IMG/VR virus record: IMGVR_UViG_3300043435_000575
Span: 1-44,515 of that record
Reading direction: 5' to 3' (one strand)
Length of the DNA stretch: 44,515 bases
Source of the DNA: a virus
Below are positions 1 through 8,822 of this stretch, piece by piece; the stretch's first letter is position 1; the number at the start of each line of letters is the position of its first letter. The translations under genes and the position numbers were made by a program. The notes beneath the pieces are model-generated. The model was not told where the DNA came from. It was given only the letters and a program-made list of their open reading frames with translations, and did not search any database.

Positions 1-856
1 CCAAAGCAAGGGTTGCTGATCTACGAACATTGCCTGATACCACACAGGTACCAATAAGATTTACAAGGTCTACGATAGCACGAGAGTCTAGTGTTTCACC
101 TGCTCTGGAGCCTATTACACGGTCTATATGGTCATGCAACTTGATAAGGGGTGCAGGACCTGATGCAACGCCTCCAAAGCCCTTAATAGGGGCTCCAAGA
201 GGTCTTATCAAATCATAGTTAAATTTTTGAATGCTTTGGTTTGCTCTTAGATATGAGTTGATAAGAAGTCTAACTGACTCTACCCATCCCTCACGAGTGT
301 CTGGGATTTCGAACACCTGTTCTGGTTCTGTTGGGGCATAGATTGCAAAATGCTTATCCTGTCCCACTGTATCAAACCCTACACCAATACCAAGCATAAG
401 GGCATCCATAACCCAAGCAAACAGGGCTCCTGGATCATTCTTGTCAAGGTCCTTTGTAGAAACCATTGCACAATTCTGTAGTGCTGCCGAGTTCTTTTTT
501 TCCATTACCATTGGAGTTCCAAAAGCCCACATACCTCGTCCTGGTGGTGTCCACTTTAATTCAAACATTCTTTGGAATGCTTCTTGTGCAGACTTCTGAG
601 CCTTATAATCATTCCATGGTAGACGGTTTTCTTTAGCATGATTCTTTTGAACTGAATACATACCCTCGATTACTCGACGACAAACTTCGTGCCAACGCTC
701 TTTAGTTCCATCCTCCTTCATACGAGAATAAGTACGGATAAATGTAATCTCTCCTAAAGAGTTTTCTGCTGCATCCTTAAAACCAAAAGGGCTTGGAGCA
801 GAAACATATTTACCTATAAAATCTTCTGGAAGTCTAAAACTAAAAAAATCTGACAT
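1..856 (-). CDS. Class II (adenosylcobalamin-dependent) ribonucleoside-triphosphate reductase, N-terminal part
   Basis: Reading the minus strand from ATG at 856 gives an open frame of about 285 codons that runs off the left edge, so the C-terminal part is missing. It starts MSDFFSFRLPEDF and contains FIRTYSRMKEDG (about residues 39-50), PPGRGMWAFG, a redox-type Cys in QNCAMVS and GNVRRSATLALG near the edge. These match the monomeric RtpR/NrdJ class, which reduces NTPs to dNTPs using coenzyme B12 and does not need oxygen or a small subunit. An AGGA ribosome site lies 8 bases before the start, and an extended -10 (TGCTATACT) lies about 35 bases further upstream. It would supply dNTPs for phage replication. 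Any intein in the missing part cannot be seen. Confidence 0.88.
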   Translation of the reverse strand, partial: MSDFFSFRLPEDFIGKYVSAPSPFGFKDAAENSLGEITFIRTYSRMKEDGTKERWHEVCRRVIEGMYSVQKNHAKENRLPWNDYKAQKSAQEAFQRMFELKWTPPGRGMWAFGTPMVMEKKNSAALQNCAMVSTKDLDKNDPGALFAWVMDALMLGIGVGFDTVGQDKHFAIYAPTEPEQVFEIPDTREGWVESVRLLINSYLRANQSIQKFNYDLIRPLGAPIKGFGGVASGPAPLIKLHDHIDRVIGSRAGETLDSRAIVDLVNLIGTCVVSGNVRRSATLAL

Positions 857-959
857 GTGTATCGTCCTTTCAAAAACGGAATAGTCCTAAGTATAGCAGA
901 GTTTTATGAAAAGCAAAACTCTCTATCTTATGTATAAGTTGATATTTAAAAATCTATGG

Positions 960-1730
960 TTAAGACGTTAACTTTTTCCACTCTTCTTTTTGAATGGCTT
1001 GCTCAATTCTTACTTGTTTTTCTTCTTCTTTCCACTTATCAATAGTTTCTTGACTATATTCAATTTCAAAATAATCCCAAAAAGAAACCATAGTATATCT
1101 TGTGCCTTCTAATATTTTACTAACACCATGCACATTTTCTATTCCTCCAGGAAATACATAGTAAGAGTATGCATTTGGTTTAAAGGATAAATAGATGTCC
1201 CACTTTTCTCCTTCTGAATTTATTTCAAAGTCTTCTTTTTCTTTACAAAAGAAAAGATCTCCACCTTCATAGTCGTTATTAAGATATAGAATACCCACAT
1301 ACTTATTTATTTCAAAAGCGTTTGGGACCCCGTCATTATCTGAGTTGTCAGAATGAGGAGAAGCAAAACCGCCAACATCCCACTTCTGTGCATGAGATGT
1401 ATTGGCTCTAACTTTTCTTTCAAAAACCAGTTCAACTGCTTCTTTAAACTTTTCTCTAAGGTCATCAAAAAATGTTAGCGTTAGACCATGTTCTTCAAGT
1501 CCTGGATCGTTTGCCATTAATCCCATACCTAGAGATCCATAAAACGCTATGTCTCCCCAGTTTTCTCCTTTTGACTCTACATAATTAATTAGACATTGGC
1601 TTGTTTTTTCATCTATAAAATTAGGAATTTCAACAATTCTGTTGTGAGTTATACCTAAAACACCCTTATTATTTAATTCATCTTTTAAATATTTAAAGTT
1701 ATCTTTATTAAGTTGATTAATGATAGTCAT
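960..1730 (-). CDS. 2OG-Fe(II) oxygenase, prolyl-4-hydroxylase-like (256 aa)
   Basis: C-terminal double-stranded beta-helix of the 2OG-Fe(II) family. The iron ligands are H126-x-D128 (PHSDNSD) and H201 (NVHGV), and R211 (EGTRY) is the probable 2-oxoglutarate ligand. The strand signature YLNNDYEGGDLFF precedes KPNAYSYYVFPGG. It should hydroxylate a peptide or sugar substrate using O2 and 2-oxoglutarate; proline hydroxylation is inferred from family resemblance. The N-terminal 110 residues are not recognised and may choose the substrate. It overlaps the upstream gene by 14 bases and is the last of the packed oxygenase run. The sequence does not show the substrate. Confidence 0.85.
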   Translation of the reverse strand: MTIINQLNKDNFKYLKDELNNKGVLGITHNRIVEIPNFIDEKTSQCLINYVESKGENWGDIAFYGSLGMGLMANDPGLEEHGLTLTFFDDLREKFKEAVELVFERKVRANTSHAQKWDVGGFASPHSDNSDNDGVPNAFEINKYVGILYLNNDYEGGDLFFCKEKEDFEINSEGEKWDIYLSFKPNAYSYYVFPGGIENVHGVSKILEGTRYTMVSFWDYFEIEYSQETIDKWKEEEKQVRIEQAIQKEEWKKLTS

Positions 1731-2529
1731 TTTTTATGTAAACCCCGCTGCTTCTTTCAATGTTCATTCTGTCTTTTTCCATTTGCATCCATGTATCTGG
1801 TCCATATTTTTTTTGATTCTCAATCCAAGCATCTGATGCTTGTTCATCTACATACCAAAAAGATCTAACAAAATACTTTTCTCCTTCAGTAGTTTCTCTT
1901 ACTCCATGCCAGTACGGTGGCCTTGACGGAAAGATAATTACATCTCCTTCTTCTGGCTTATAAGTAATTCTTGTAAAAGAATCTTTATTGGAAAATACTT
2001 TAAATTCAATTTCTCCGCCATTATAGTTACTATTTAAATACATATTGCAAGTCAGGGCTTGTTTTTCTCCTGGACCCTCTGCATCTTCTTGTGGATAGTC
2101 TGTATGAAAAGACATAGAATATCTTGAATTGTTGTTTTCAATATGTGGAGAGTCACTTTCAGCCTTTGTAGAATCTTTTGAATTATAGTATTTGCATATG
2201 TCAGCCTTTAAAAATACTAAGTCCTCTAAGGATAGACCCGTTGTATCAACATAATGCTTTGTTGTTTTATAAAAAACATCAAGTATATCCTTGTGTTGAT
2301 CTGATACAAGAAAAGATTCTATGTATAAAGACCATTCTTGATCTGAAGGAAAAGATTTAGATCGATAAAAATTGTTATTGAAAATTTTATAAATATCCCC
2401 AAAGTCATACCACTTTTCCCAAGTTGCGGAATCTAGAGAATCCAGAAGGCCACGCAAATCTTTAAATGGGTTCTTATATACAAAAATGTTTTGGTCTATT
2501 TTATTAAAATTAATATTTTTAATTGTCAC
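1717..2529 (-). CDS. 2OG-Fe(II) oxygenase, prolyl-4-hydroxylase-like (270 aa)
   Basis: Metal ligands H142-x-D144 (FHTDY) and H208 (WHGVR), with GEKYFVRSFW supplying the basic 2-oxoglutarate-binding position. The core YLNSNYNGGEIEF and KPEEGDVIIFP are typical of viral P4H-type enzymes. It starts at GTG in a GTGA overlap with the upstream gene's stop, so it is probably translationally coupled. The N-terminal half has no motif I recognise. It is closest in layout to the next gene upstream (2526-3362), with a shared pattern ALTCxMYLN, so the two look like divergent duplicates. Confidence 0.85.
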   Translation of the reverse strand: MTIKNINFNKIDQNIFVYKNPFKDLRGLLDSLDSATWEKWYDFGDIYKIFNNNFYRSKSFPSDQEWSLYIESFLVSDQHKDILDVFYKTTKHYVDTTGLSLEDLVFLKADICKYYNSKDSTKAESDSPHIENNNSRYSMSFHTDYPQEDAEGPGEKQALTCNMYLNSNYNGGEIEFKVFSNKDSFTRITYKPEEGDVIIFPSRPPYWHGVRETTEGEKYFVRSFWYVDEQASDAWIENQKKYGPDTWMQMEKDRMNIERSSGVYIKNDYH

Positions 2530-3362
2530 ATTGCTACCTTAGATTCATCTATACCCTTTTTAATATTTGGCTTTTTGAAATCGTGATACCTGTCACCTCT
2601 ATCAATTCTTTCTTTTTCCATCTTTGCCCATTCTTCAACACCAAATTTTTCTTGATTATCGTGCCACTCTTTTGTTCCAGCAAATGGAATTTGATAAAAG
2701 CATCTAATAAGATATTTGTCAATATTTCTAATTCTTTTAACACCGTGAAGGTATCTTCCCTCTTGAGATAATAAATCTGGATGGCCTGAAGGAAAAACCA
2801 AAACATCTCCAGCCTCTGGTTTATAATCTATAACCGTTTTATTCCCAGTTAAAAATGTTATACCTCCATCGCCATAGTCATCATTCAAATACATTGTGCA
2901 TGTTAATGCAAATTGTGCTCCTGGGCAATCTGTTTCAAGGGCTTTATAGTCTGAGTGATGGATCATTTCTAAAGAATCTTTATCGCTATTTGGATCATTG
3001 TCATGAGTATATTTTGAAATTGATGGGCCCATAATAATCCAGTCCTCTCCTATTTTAAGATTATGGGCAGACATAAAATTTTCGGTTGCATAACCAAATG
3101 CATGCTGTATTGTTTCTAATGCCTCAACCTCTTCTAAATATAGTGTGTTATTAATATTAGGATCATCTTCATTTAGAAAATTACCAATGACATATACATA
3201 GTGTCCAAACCTACTCCATGGTTGCCAATCGTCAAATAAAAAACTAGTTCCTTTGTTTAATTCAGACTGCTTAAATAATTCTACAATCCTTTTATTGTTT
3301 GGAATTAACCCTTTGTAAACATAAATGTTTTCATCTAATTGTTTAACTGTAATATTATTCAT
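2526..3362 (-). CDS. 2OG-Fe(II) oxygenase, prolyl-4-hydroxylase-like (278 aa)
   Basis: Iron ligands H136-x-D138 (HHSDY) and H206 (YLHGV), with R220 (KYLIRCF) as the likely 2-oxoglutarate contact. YLNDDYGDGGITF and KPEAGDVLVFPSG form the conserved barrel strands. Its ATG overlaps the TGA of an 11-codon reading frame (3359-3394) that starts 6 bp after a TATAAT box, so expression may be coupled to that leader. It resembles the following gene (1717-2529) over most of its length. Substrate unknown; a phage fibre protein is my inference from context. Confidence 0.85.
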   Translation of the reverse strand: MNNITVKQLDENIYVYKGLIPNNKRIVELFKQSELNKGTSFLFDDWQPWSRFGHYVYVIGNFLNEDDPNINNTLYLEEVEALETIQHAFGYATENFMSAHNLKIGEDWIIMGPSISKYTHDNDPNSDKDSLEMIHHSDYKALETDCPGAQFALTCTMYLNDDYGDGGITFLTGNKTVIDYKPEAGDVLVFPSGHPDLLSQEGRYLHGVKRIRNIDKYLIRCFYQIPFAGTKEWHDNQEKFGVEEWAKMEKERIDRGDRYHDFKKPNIKKGIDESKVAM

Positions 3363-3394
3363 TTTTTGTCCCCCATTGGATTATCTTTAAACAT
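3359..3394 (-). CDS. Possible 11-codon leaderless leader peptide
   Basis: Minus-strand reading frame MFKDNPMGDKK. Its ATG lies exactly 6 bp after TATAAT (3401-3406), and its TGA overlaps the ATG of the oxygenase gene at 3362. The oxygenase has no good ribosome-binding site of its own, so ribosomes loading on the leaderless ATG could reach it by termination-reinitiation. Too short for coding statistics; the geometry is the only support. Confidence 0.45.
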   Translation of the reverse strand: MFKDNPMGDKK

Positions 3395-3401
3395 ATAATT
3401 A

Positions 3402-3956
3402 TTATACCACCTTGTCTCCAAATAAAATTGCAAAACCAAATCTAGGGGTTATGGGTTCAACATAGTGGTAAGTTCCACCAGGTATATACAATAGATCTCC
3501 TTCTTCTAATATAACATCCATAAAAGGTTGATCATTTTCAACAGAATCATAAAGTCTCCAACGTGTTTTACCTTTACATTGCCAATGTATATTGTTTTCC
3601 CTGTCTTCATGTTTGCCAATAACTTGTCCGCTATCTTCAAGTTTAAGTGAACCAAATAACTGACATGTTACAACCTTTAAATCTTTAAAACAAGGATAAA
3701 ATCTAGAATGAACTTCTTTTACAAATAAATTTACTGAACTTATAATCTGTGCCTCATCATAAAATAATGCGTATGGATTAGGCAAAATCTTTTTACCAGT
3801 TTTTTTGTGCTCATAATCATTTACAAACTGAAGCACTTCATCCCAGGTAACTTCAGGCATTGATATTTTTGGAAAAAGAGTTGCTACTTTATTATTATAA
3901 GCATTTAAAAAATTATCTTGATCTAAAAAATTAAAATCAAAACTTTTATTTTTCAT
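3402..3956 (-). CDS. JmjC/cupin-like 2OG oxygenase (184 aa)
   Basis: Small cupin-fold protein with a JmjC-type metal site: H116-E-D118 (GKHEDRE) and H164 (GTYHYVEP), joined by WQCKGKTRWRLYD and EEGDLLYIPGG. This resembles bacterial and ribosomal JmjC hydroxylases of the ROX/cupin_4 type, which hydroxylate Arg or His side chains, but shorter. The stop codon lies inside the extended -10 GTGGTATAAT that serves the next leader. The start overlaps the previous gene by 4 bases (ATGA). A relative with the same ligand spacing (H116, D118) lies at 42862-43461. Confidence 0.72.
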   Translation of the reverse strand: MKNKSFDFNFLDQDNFLNAYNNKVATLFPKISMPEVTWDEVLQFVNDYEHKKTGKKILPNPYALFYDEAQIISSVNLFVKEVHSRFYPCFKDLKVVTCQLFGSLKLEDSGQVIGKHEDRENNIHWQCKGKTRWRLYDSVENDQPFMDVILEEGDLLYIPGGTYHYVEPITPRFGFAILFGDKVV

Positions 3957-4627
3957 TTTGATTTTCCATGTGAACGAATTGTAAAGAAAAAAGGAATAAC
4001 ATATCTAATTCCTTTTTTAATTTCTCTTACTCCGTGAATATAATTTAAATCTCCAGGGAAGAAATATGCAGAACCCGCTTTTGGCTTAAACTCAATTCCT
4101 TGATTTGGGAAATATAACTCTCCACCTTCATAGTCATCATTAAGATAAAAAAGACCTGCAATATCATACCAAGGAAAATCATTTGGCTTTCCTACATTGT
4201 CTCCTTCGTGCAACTCTTTATCTGCATGTGGGTTTTGTAGTTGTCCTGGAAGCCATCTAACAATTGCTGTTGCTGTGGGCCAGGCGTCAATATTAAAAAA
4301 ATCATTTACTTCTTCTGTAAGCCTGTCTTGAAGGCTTTTAATTACTGGGTTTATATTTTTATTATTTTGATCTAATCTATCTCCAGTGCAGACTCTGTCA
4401 TCCCAATATTTAGAATCATAAATAACAGTTCCTTCTTCGTTATAGTGAGTTTCAGTAATATCCCAAATTGTAATATTTTTTGCTGATTCTGATAAAAAAG
4501 ATAGTTCTTCGTCGGTCATAAAATTGTTTCGTGCTTGGATCATATCTGCACTTTTACCAAAAAATCCAGAGGGAGTTATTGAAAATCTATCTTTATCTTG
4601 GTGATTAGAGTACTCTATTTTTTTCAT
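3953..4627 (-). CDS. 2OG-Fe(II) oxygenase, prolyl-4-hydroxylase-like (224 aa)
   Basis: Iron ligands H134-x-D136 (NPHADKE) and H198 (YIHGVRE), with R208 (KGIRYV) as the 2-oxoglutarate contact. YLNDDYEGGELYFP and KPKAGSAYFFPGD are the conserved strands. The ATG is 6 bp after TATACT (4634-4639), so the message is probably leaderless and this gene heads a sub-operon running to 960. The N-terminal 110 residues are unrecognised. Confidence 0.85.
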   Translation of the reverse strand: MKKIEYSNHQDKDRFSITPSGFFGKSADMIQARNNFMTDEELSFLSESAKNITIWDITETHYNEEGTVIYDSKYWDDRVCTGDRLDQNNKNINPVIKSLQDRLTEEVNDFFNIDAWPTATAIVRWLPGQLQNPHADKELHEGDNVGKPNDFPWYDIAGLFYLNDDYEGGELYFPNQGIEFKPKAGSAYFFPGDLNYIHGVREIKKGIRYVIPFFFTIRSHGKSK

Positions 4628-4647
4628 ACAGTTAGTATATCATCTTT

Positions 4648-5382
4648 CTATTCATATTTGCGCTGCTCCCAGATTTCATTTTTATATATTCCGCCATTTG
4701 GTTTTCTATAAATTTGATAATTTTCTATTGATTGCTTCATTAGTTCAACTGCATTATCTTGTTCTATTATTTCAGAAGTCCAGGATTCTCTTTTAAATGG
4801 CAGAAGTTGAGCATACGCTGTTCCTTCTGGAATAATTCCCTCAAAACCCTCACAAATAAAAAATGGAAAAGATCCAGGCATATGAACTTTGTCGTTATCC
4901 ACAATTCCACTAGTTAGCAAAAATGGTAACTCAAATCTGTTAAATGGCTGAGTATACAATACGCTATATCCTGGAGGAGTTTTTATTTGCCAATCTGGAG
5001 TTATTGCAAAATGATTTTTGTAATACCCGCGGGGGTGTTCAAACTGTGGCATTTCTGATCTTTCTTCAATTAAGTTTTTATATTTTACATTTAAAACTTT
5101 ATGTTTTAGTCCAGAATCAGTCATGTAGAATTCAATATCGCAAGGAAGATTAAGAGAATATCCAGAACCCATAATATCAAAAATTGCAGGACAGGCCTTC
5201 CATGTAGGAACTTTTCCACCATCCTCTCCTATATAAAAAGAATTGTCTGTTGGTAATTTTGCAAACCTATCTGCTTTTCTAAACCATTCAGGAATTGTTC
5301 TTATAATTGGAGTTGGTGCTGACTTGCTTTCTTTTGAAAGCCAAATTTTATTTGCAATAAAAGATATTTTTTCTGTATTCAT
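4648..5382 (-). CDS. DUF6065-like phage protein A (244 aa)
   Basis: No catalytic motif recognised. Landmarks are IPEWFRKADR, VPTWKACPAIFDIM, LPCDIEFYMTD and a C-terminal IPEGTAYAQLLPFKRESW. The order of elements (Cys-Pro block, strand with D-I-x-F, Pro/Phe-rich middle, PxGT block, terminal helix) matches the upstream neighbour, so the two appear to be divergent paralogues. I associate this architecture with DUF6065, but the assignment is from memory. The start forms a TAATG junction with the upstream stop. Its place among oxygenases suggests a role in the same modification pathway. Confidence 0.6.
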   Translation of the reverse strand: MNTEKISFIANKIWLSKESKSAPTPIIRTIPEWFRKADRFAKLPTDNSFYIGEDGGKVPTWKACPAIFDIMGSGYSLNLPCDIEFYMTDSGLKHKVLNVKYKNLIEERSEMPQFEHPRGYYKNHFAITPDWQIKTPPGYSVLYTQPFNRFELPFLLTSGIVDNDKVHMPGSFPFFICEGFEGIIPEGTAYAQLLPFKRESWTSEIIEQDNAVELMKQSIENYQIYRKPNGGIYKNEIWEQRKYE

Positions 5383-6092
5383 TACTTGTCACTTTGATAT
5401 TTATTAATTGAAAGTTTTAAGGATTTTACTTCGTGCTCTCCAAGGCTATTTCCTAAATGGTCAACAGCATCTCTATAAAAGTTTGTCCATTGTCCAGACT
5501 GAGTTATTTCTCCAGAGGCTTTTCCATATTCAGAAAGATTCTTTTCAAAATCTTGATCTTTTACATAGTCGTACAGATTTACTTCTGTTGCTTGGAGTTT
5601 TTTTAAACTAATTGGCATAATACAAACAATTGGTGTTCCTGCTGGTATTGTTATTACTTCATTTGCCCTTGTTATTTTCCATGCATATGGAAGTGGAGCA
5701 AGATGGACAACTGGACTAATTACACTTGAGAATCCTTGAACACCATCAATAAATTGATTTGGAACTGGAAGGAGCAGTAGACTAATCTCATCAGTACTTT
5801 TAAAATATAAACCACTATTAAAACTTATAGTTCCGTTAGCCCTGTTTGCATGAACATACTTTTCTCCAGAAAGAATTTCAAGGTCTTCAGATCTAGAGTT
5901 TGGATCTGTTCCTTTCCAAATAAAAGAAATGTCTTCTGGAAAAGAAAATGTCCATCCTGTTGTGTTTGCCAACGATACTGGGAAGCAATGATAGGCGTGT
6001 TTGTCAAAAGTTTCATCCATCCAGTTTCTTCTAACTTTTAAAGTATCAAAAGTTACATCAGAATGTGGTGTTTGATAAACATCTATAGACAT
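5382..6092 (-). CDS. DUF6065-like phage protein B (236 aa)
   Basis: Contains RRNWMDETFDKHAYHCFPVSL, NTTGWTFSFPEDISFIWKG, a hydrophobic Pro-rich middle (LAPLPYAWKITRAN) and IPAGTPIVCIMPISL. The NxTGW...P.D..F.W.G signature is what I recall for DUF6065. The fold and activity are unknown, and no metal site like those of the neighbouring oxygenases is visible. It sits 1 base after the upstream oxygenase stop and shares a TAATG junction with its paralogue downstream. Confidence 0.62.
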   Translation of the reverse strand: MSIDVYQTPHSDVTFDTLKVRRNWMDETFDKHAYHCFPVSLANTTGWTFSFPEDISFIWKGTDPNSRSEDLEILSGEKYVHANRANGTISFNSGLYFKSTDEISLLLLPVPNQFIDGVQGFSSVISPVVHLAPLPYAWKITRANEVITIPAGTPIVCIMPISLKKLQATEVNLYDYVKDQDFEKNLSEYGKASGEITQSGQWTNFYRDAVDHLGNSLGEHEVKSLKLSINKYQSDK

Positions 6093-6093
6093 G

Positions 6094-6780
6094 TTAGTTT
6101 CCTGTTTCTAAAAACATCTCTGGTCCATGGAATTTTGCGCTGTAGTCTAGCATTGTTACAATTGAATATTTAGTTCCGCTAGTAACTGGCATTGCTCTAT
6201 GAGAATACATATATGTTGATGGGAAAATATACAAATCTCCAGCACGTGGTTTTACTAATAAATCTTGGTGTTGAAAATGTAAACCACCGTCGACGTAGTC
6301 GTCATTTGGGTATGCAACCAAAGACACTGTACAGTTATAAGAAAATCCATGATCATGATGATATTGGAAATGCTGACCCTCATGGTATCTAATAAAATTC
6401 ATTGCTTCCCAAAACCTTAGTTCTGCAATATTAAACATTTTACGATAGTGCTCAACTGCTGGACTTTTTCTATCGTAGCAGTCTTGCCAAAGTTGTTGAA
6501 GCGCTAAAGATGCTTCTCCTGGTCTTTGTGCCATATCTTTCTTTGTAAACTTAAAGTCAACACAATCTCTATATTCTGGCATGCTTTCTTGATAGCCAAC
6601 AAACGCTTCCATCCAGTGAAATGGGTTGCTTTGGTCTTCAAGAACAGACTCTAATCTGTTAATAATATCCAGTTCTTTAGGTAAAACATCTCTATAGACA
6701 AAAATTCCACTCCCTAGATCTTCAAAAGACGACCAGGTTTGCTCTATAGGGGTTGTCTCAGTTTGAACATGTTTTTGCAT
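6094..6780 (-). CDS. 2OG-Fe(II) oxygenase, prolyl-4-hydroxylase-like (228 aa)
   Basis: Iron ligands H141-x-D143 (YHHDHG) and H194 (YSHRAM). The basic position is K204 (SGTKYS) rather than Arg. Core strands are YPNDDYVDGGLHF and KPRAGDLYIFPSTY. It shares EAMNFIRYHEG with EAFNFVKYLPG of the next gene upstream (6816-7520), so these two form a closer subgroup. A TATAAT box lies about 30 bases upstream of the ATG, and AGCAGGA provides a ribosome site, so this gene has a conventional leader. Confidence 0.85.
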   Translation of the reverse strand: MQKHVQTETTPIEQTWSSFEDLGSGIFVYRDVLPKELDIINRLESVLEDQSNPFHWMEAFVGYQESMPEYRDCVDFKFTKKDMAQRPGEASLALQQLWQDCYDRKSPAVEHYRKMFNIAELRFWEAMNFIRYHEGQHFQYHHDHGFSYNCTVSLVAYPNDDYVDGGLHFQHQDLLVKPRAGDLYIFPSTYMYSHRAMPVTSGTKYSIVTMLDYSAKFHGPEMFLETGN

Positions 6781-6815
6781 TTTTTCCTGCTTTCTACTAT
6801 GTATATATTATAGCA

Positions 6816-7520
6816 CTAGTTATTCTTATGATGTAAATCGTTATAGTCTGTCATAATTACAACAGAATACTTTATACCCTGCAATAATTCACAAGAGGCA
6901 TGCTCATAAACAAAATTTGATGGGAAAAGAACAATGTCTCCAGCCTGGGGCTTAATCTTTAATTCTTGTCTTGGAAACTCTAATTCTCCACCAACATAGT
7001 CATCATTAAGATATAGTATTGCAGATATTGTACATGCATAGAATGGGCCATGGTCACCATGAAGTTTAAAATATTTCCCAGGTAGATACTTAACAAAATT
7101 AAAGGCTTCTTTGTATTTCATCTGAAGATGCCATAAAGACTCATAATCATTTAGGCAGACATCTAATGCGTCTTCTACCTCTTTGTGTATGTCAAACATG
7201 TCTTGATTAAAAGATATCCCAGACTTTCCAAGCATATCTCTTTTATATTTTATATCAATGCAGTTCCTAACATAATCTAAATTTTCTACATCATTAACCA
7301 TTGCTGTAGACCAAGAAAGGTTACAGTCTGGATCGTTTGCTGAGTTTTCTAGTCTTTTAATTATACTATCACACTGGCTTCTATTTATGGCATTTTTATA
7401 TACATTAATACCGTAGCCAATATTTAAAACCTCTATGTTATTTGACATTGATCTAGACTTTAGCCTACTGTCTGCTTTTTCTAATCTTGGTAAATCAAGC
7501 CACCCAAAGTTATTTGTCAT
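6816..7520 (-). CDS. 2OG-Fe(II) oxygenase, prolyl-4-hydroxylase-like (234 aa)
   Basis: Iron ligands H154-x-D156 (LHGDHG) and H207 (YEHASC), with K217 (QGIKYS) in the 2-oxoglutarate position. YLNDDYVGGELEFP and KPQAGDIVLFPSNF mark the core. The ATG is 6 bp after an extended -10 TGCTATAAT (7527-7532), so it is probably leaderless. Like the 6094 gene, it carries an N-terminal domain of about 130 residues with an NCIDIKYKRD block similar to DCVDFKFTKKD. Confidence 0.86.
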   Translation of the reverse strand: MTNNFGWLDLPRLEKADSRLKSRSMSNNIEVLNIGYGINVYKNAINRSQCDSIIKRLENSANDPDCNLSWSTAMVNDVENLDYVRNCIDIKYKRDMLGKSGISFNQDMFDIHKEVEDALDVCLNDYESLWHLQMKYKEAFNFVKYLPGKYFKLHGDHGPFYACTISAILYLNDDYVGGELEFPRQELKIKPQAGDIVLFPSNFVYEHASCELLQGIKYSVVIMTDYNDLHHKNN

Positions 7521-7564
7521 TCTAATATTATAGCATATCTACATATTTATACAAAATATTAATT

Positions 7565-8242
7565 TTAAATTTGATATATGTAAATTTCTGCAAAATCATA
7601 AATTGGATCTTTTTTAAGCAATTCTTTAAAAATATAATCATTTTCAAAATGAAAAACAAAAAAGGATTTAGATTTTGATAAAATTTCCCATTTATCTAAT
7701 ATTAATTTATTAAAAATTTCAGGCAGCAATGGGTAATAAAAATAATAAACACACTTTTCTTCTGAAAAATGATAATCATTTATATCACTATTTATAAAAT
7801 CAACTTCTTTATCTATTTCTATATTAATTGTTTTTAAATTATTTAAAGCAATATTGTTGAATTGATCGTCTATCTCTACACCTACATACTTCTTATACGG
7901 TGCATTTGAGATTAACTGATGTAAAATTGTTTTTCCCTTACCGCTACCTATATCTAAAAAGGTATACTCCTCAATTCCTTCAATATCTTTCATAAAATTA
8001 TTCACCATGTCTAAAATTTTTAAAGGTGAGTTCTGTAAACCCATTGATCCTGGAAACCTATCATTATTATCAATACTGCCTGGCACATATTCACCAGAAC
8101 CATCTGAGGCTAAAGGAGTTGGATGCCAAGTGTCTACATTATATTTTTCATCAAAAAATTTGAATAATGAAGCGTCTTCTCTTCTAATTTTTTTTAATAC
8201 ATCTAAATTCTTTATTGTACTTTTGTCTACACCTTTATGCAT
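7565..8242 (-). CDS. Class I SAM-dependent methyltransferase (225 aa)
   Basis: Rossmann-fold methyltransferase motif I is FLDIGSGKGK (residues 95-104). The acidic ribose-binding strand is YVGVEIDDQF (about 118-127), and a YYFYYPLLPE block sits near residue 167. It should transfer a methyl group from SAM to an unknown acceptor; candidates in context are a hydroxylated peptide or a fibre glycan. SD-like AGGAG lies 7 bases before the ATG. It overlaps the AspH-like gene upstream by 8 bases, which implies co-translation. DNA methylation motifs such as DPPY are absent. Confidence 0.78.
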   Translation of the reverse strand: MHKGVDKSTIKNLDVLKKIRREDASLFKFFDEKYNVDTWHPTPLASDGSGEYVPGSIDNNDRFPGSMGLQNSPLKILDMVNNFMKDIEGIEEYTFLDIGSGKGKTILHQLISNAPYKKYVGVEIDDQFNNIALNNLKTINIEIDKEVDFINSDINDYHFSEEKCVYYFYYPLLPEIFNKLILDKWEILSKSKSFFVFHFENDYIFKELLKKDPIYDFAEIYIYQI

Positions 8243-8822
8243 TTTTTGCTCCTAAATATTTGTTTGGCATGATATCAATTATAGCATGGATTCTGTCATG
8301 GTCACTATCGTTTATTACTGAGTGTGGAATAATATTATTAATCTCATACCAATTTCCAACCTCAAGATACTTTTTTTCTTCAAATACTTCAAATATGACT
8401 TTTGGATTTGTTATTAGTGGAATATGTATTCTTCTACCGAGTTGTAGCATTACCCCGCCATCAACGTGAGATTTTATTCCAGAGCGCTTATTCATTTGAA
8501 TTATCTCACTCCTAATAACTTTGCCATCGTACAAGTTTTCTAAATATTCATAAATAGCATTAAGGCTTTCATTAGATTGTTTATTTTTAAAATAATTTAT
8601 ATCATAAGATGTATTGCCTTGTCCAATTTCCCAATGATAAGACATAAACCTTAGTTGAAACATTTTTGTATCTTTGTGCGTTGCCAACTTGTCTTGACGA
8701 GAAGTATCCAGTAGCCACTCATTTTCAAAAGAGTTAACTTCTTGAATTATTGAAGATAGATCAACTGGTAAAGATCCATATTGATAGTTCCAAGAAGTAT
8801 TCTTATCTGGTAGTTTTAACAT
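8235..8822 (-). CDS. Aspartyl/asparaginyl beta-hydroxylase-like oxygenase (195 aa)
   Basis: Matches the AspH family pattern: H119-x-D121 (SHVDGG), RRIHIPLITNP (130-140), YEINNIIPHSV with H167, and DRIHAIID with R177. AspH enzymes hydroxylate Asp or Asn beta-carbons in peptides; bacterial members also act on lipid or small substrates. This is a different subfamily from the P4H-like neighbours, so the locus gathers at least three oxygenase types. It overlaps the sulfotransferase gene upstream by 20 bases. Confidence 0.8.
   Translation of the reverse strand: MLKLPDKNTSWNYQYGSLPVDLSSIIQEVNSFENEWLLDTSRQDKLATHKDTKMFQLRFMSYHWEIGQGNTSYDINYFKNKQSNESLNAIYEYLENLYDGKVIRSEIIQMNKRSGIKSHVDGGVMLQLGRRIHIPLITNPKVIFEVFEEKKYLEVGNWYEINNIIPHSVINDSDHDRIHAIIDIMPNKYLGAKNA

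Noticed and set aside
30-218. A 62-codon plus-strand frame at the left edge
   Set aside because: It is antisense to the ribonucleotide reductase gene, whose motifs are clear in the minus frame.
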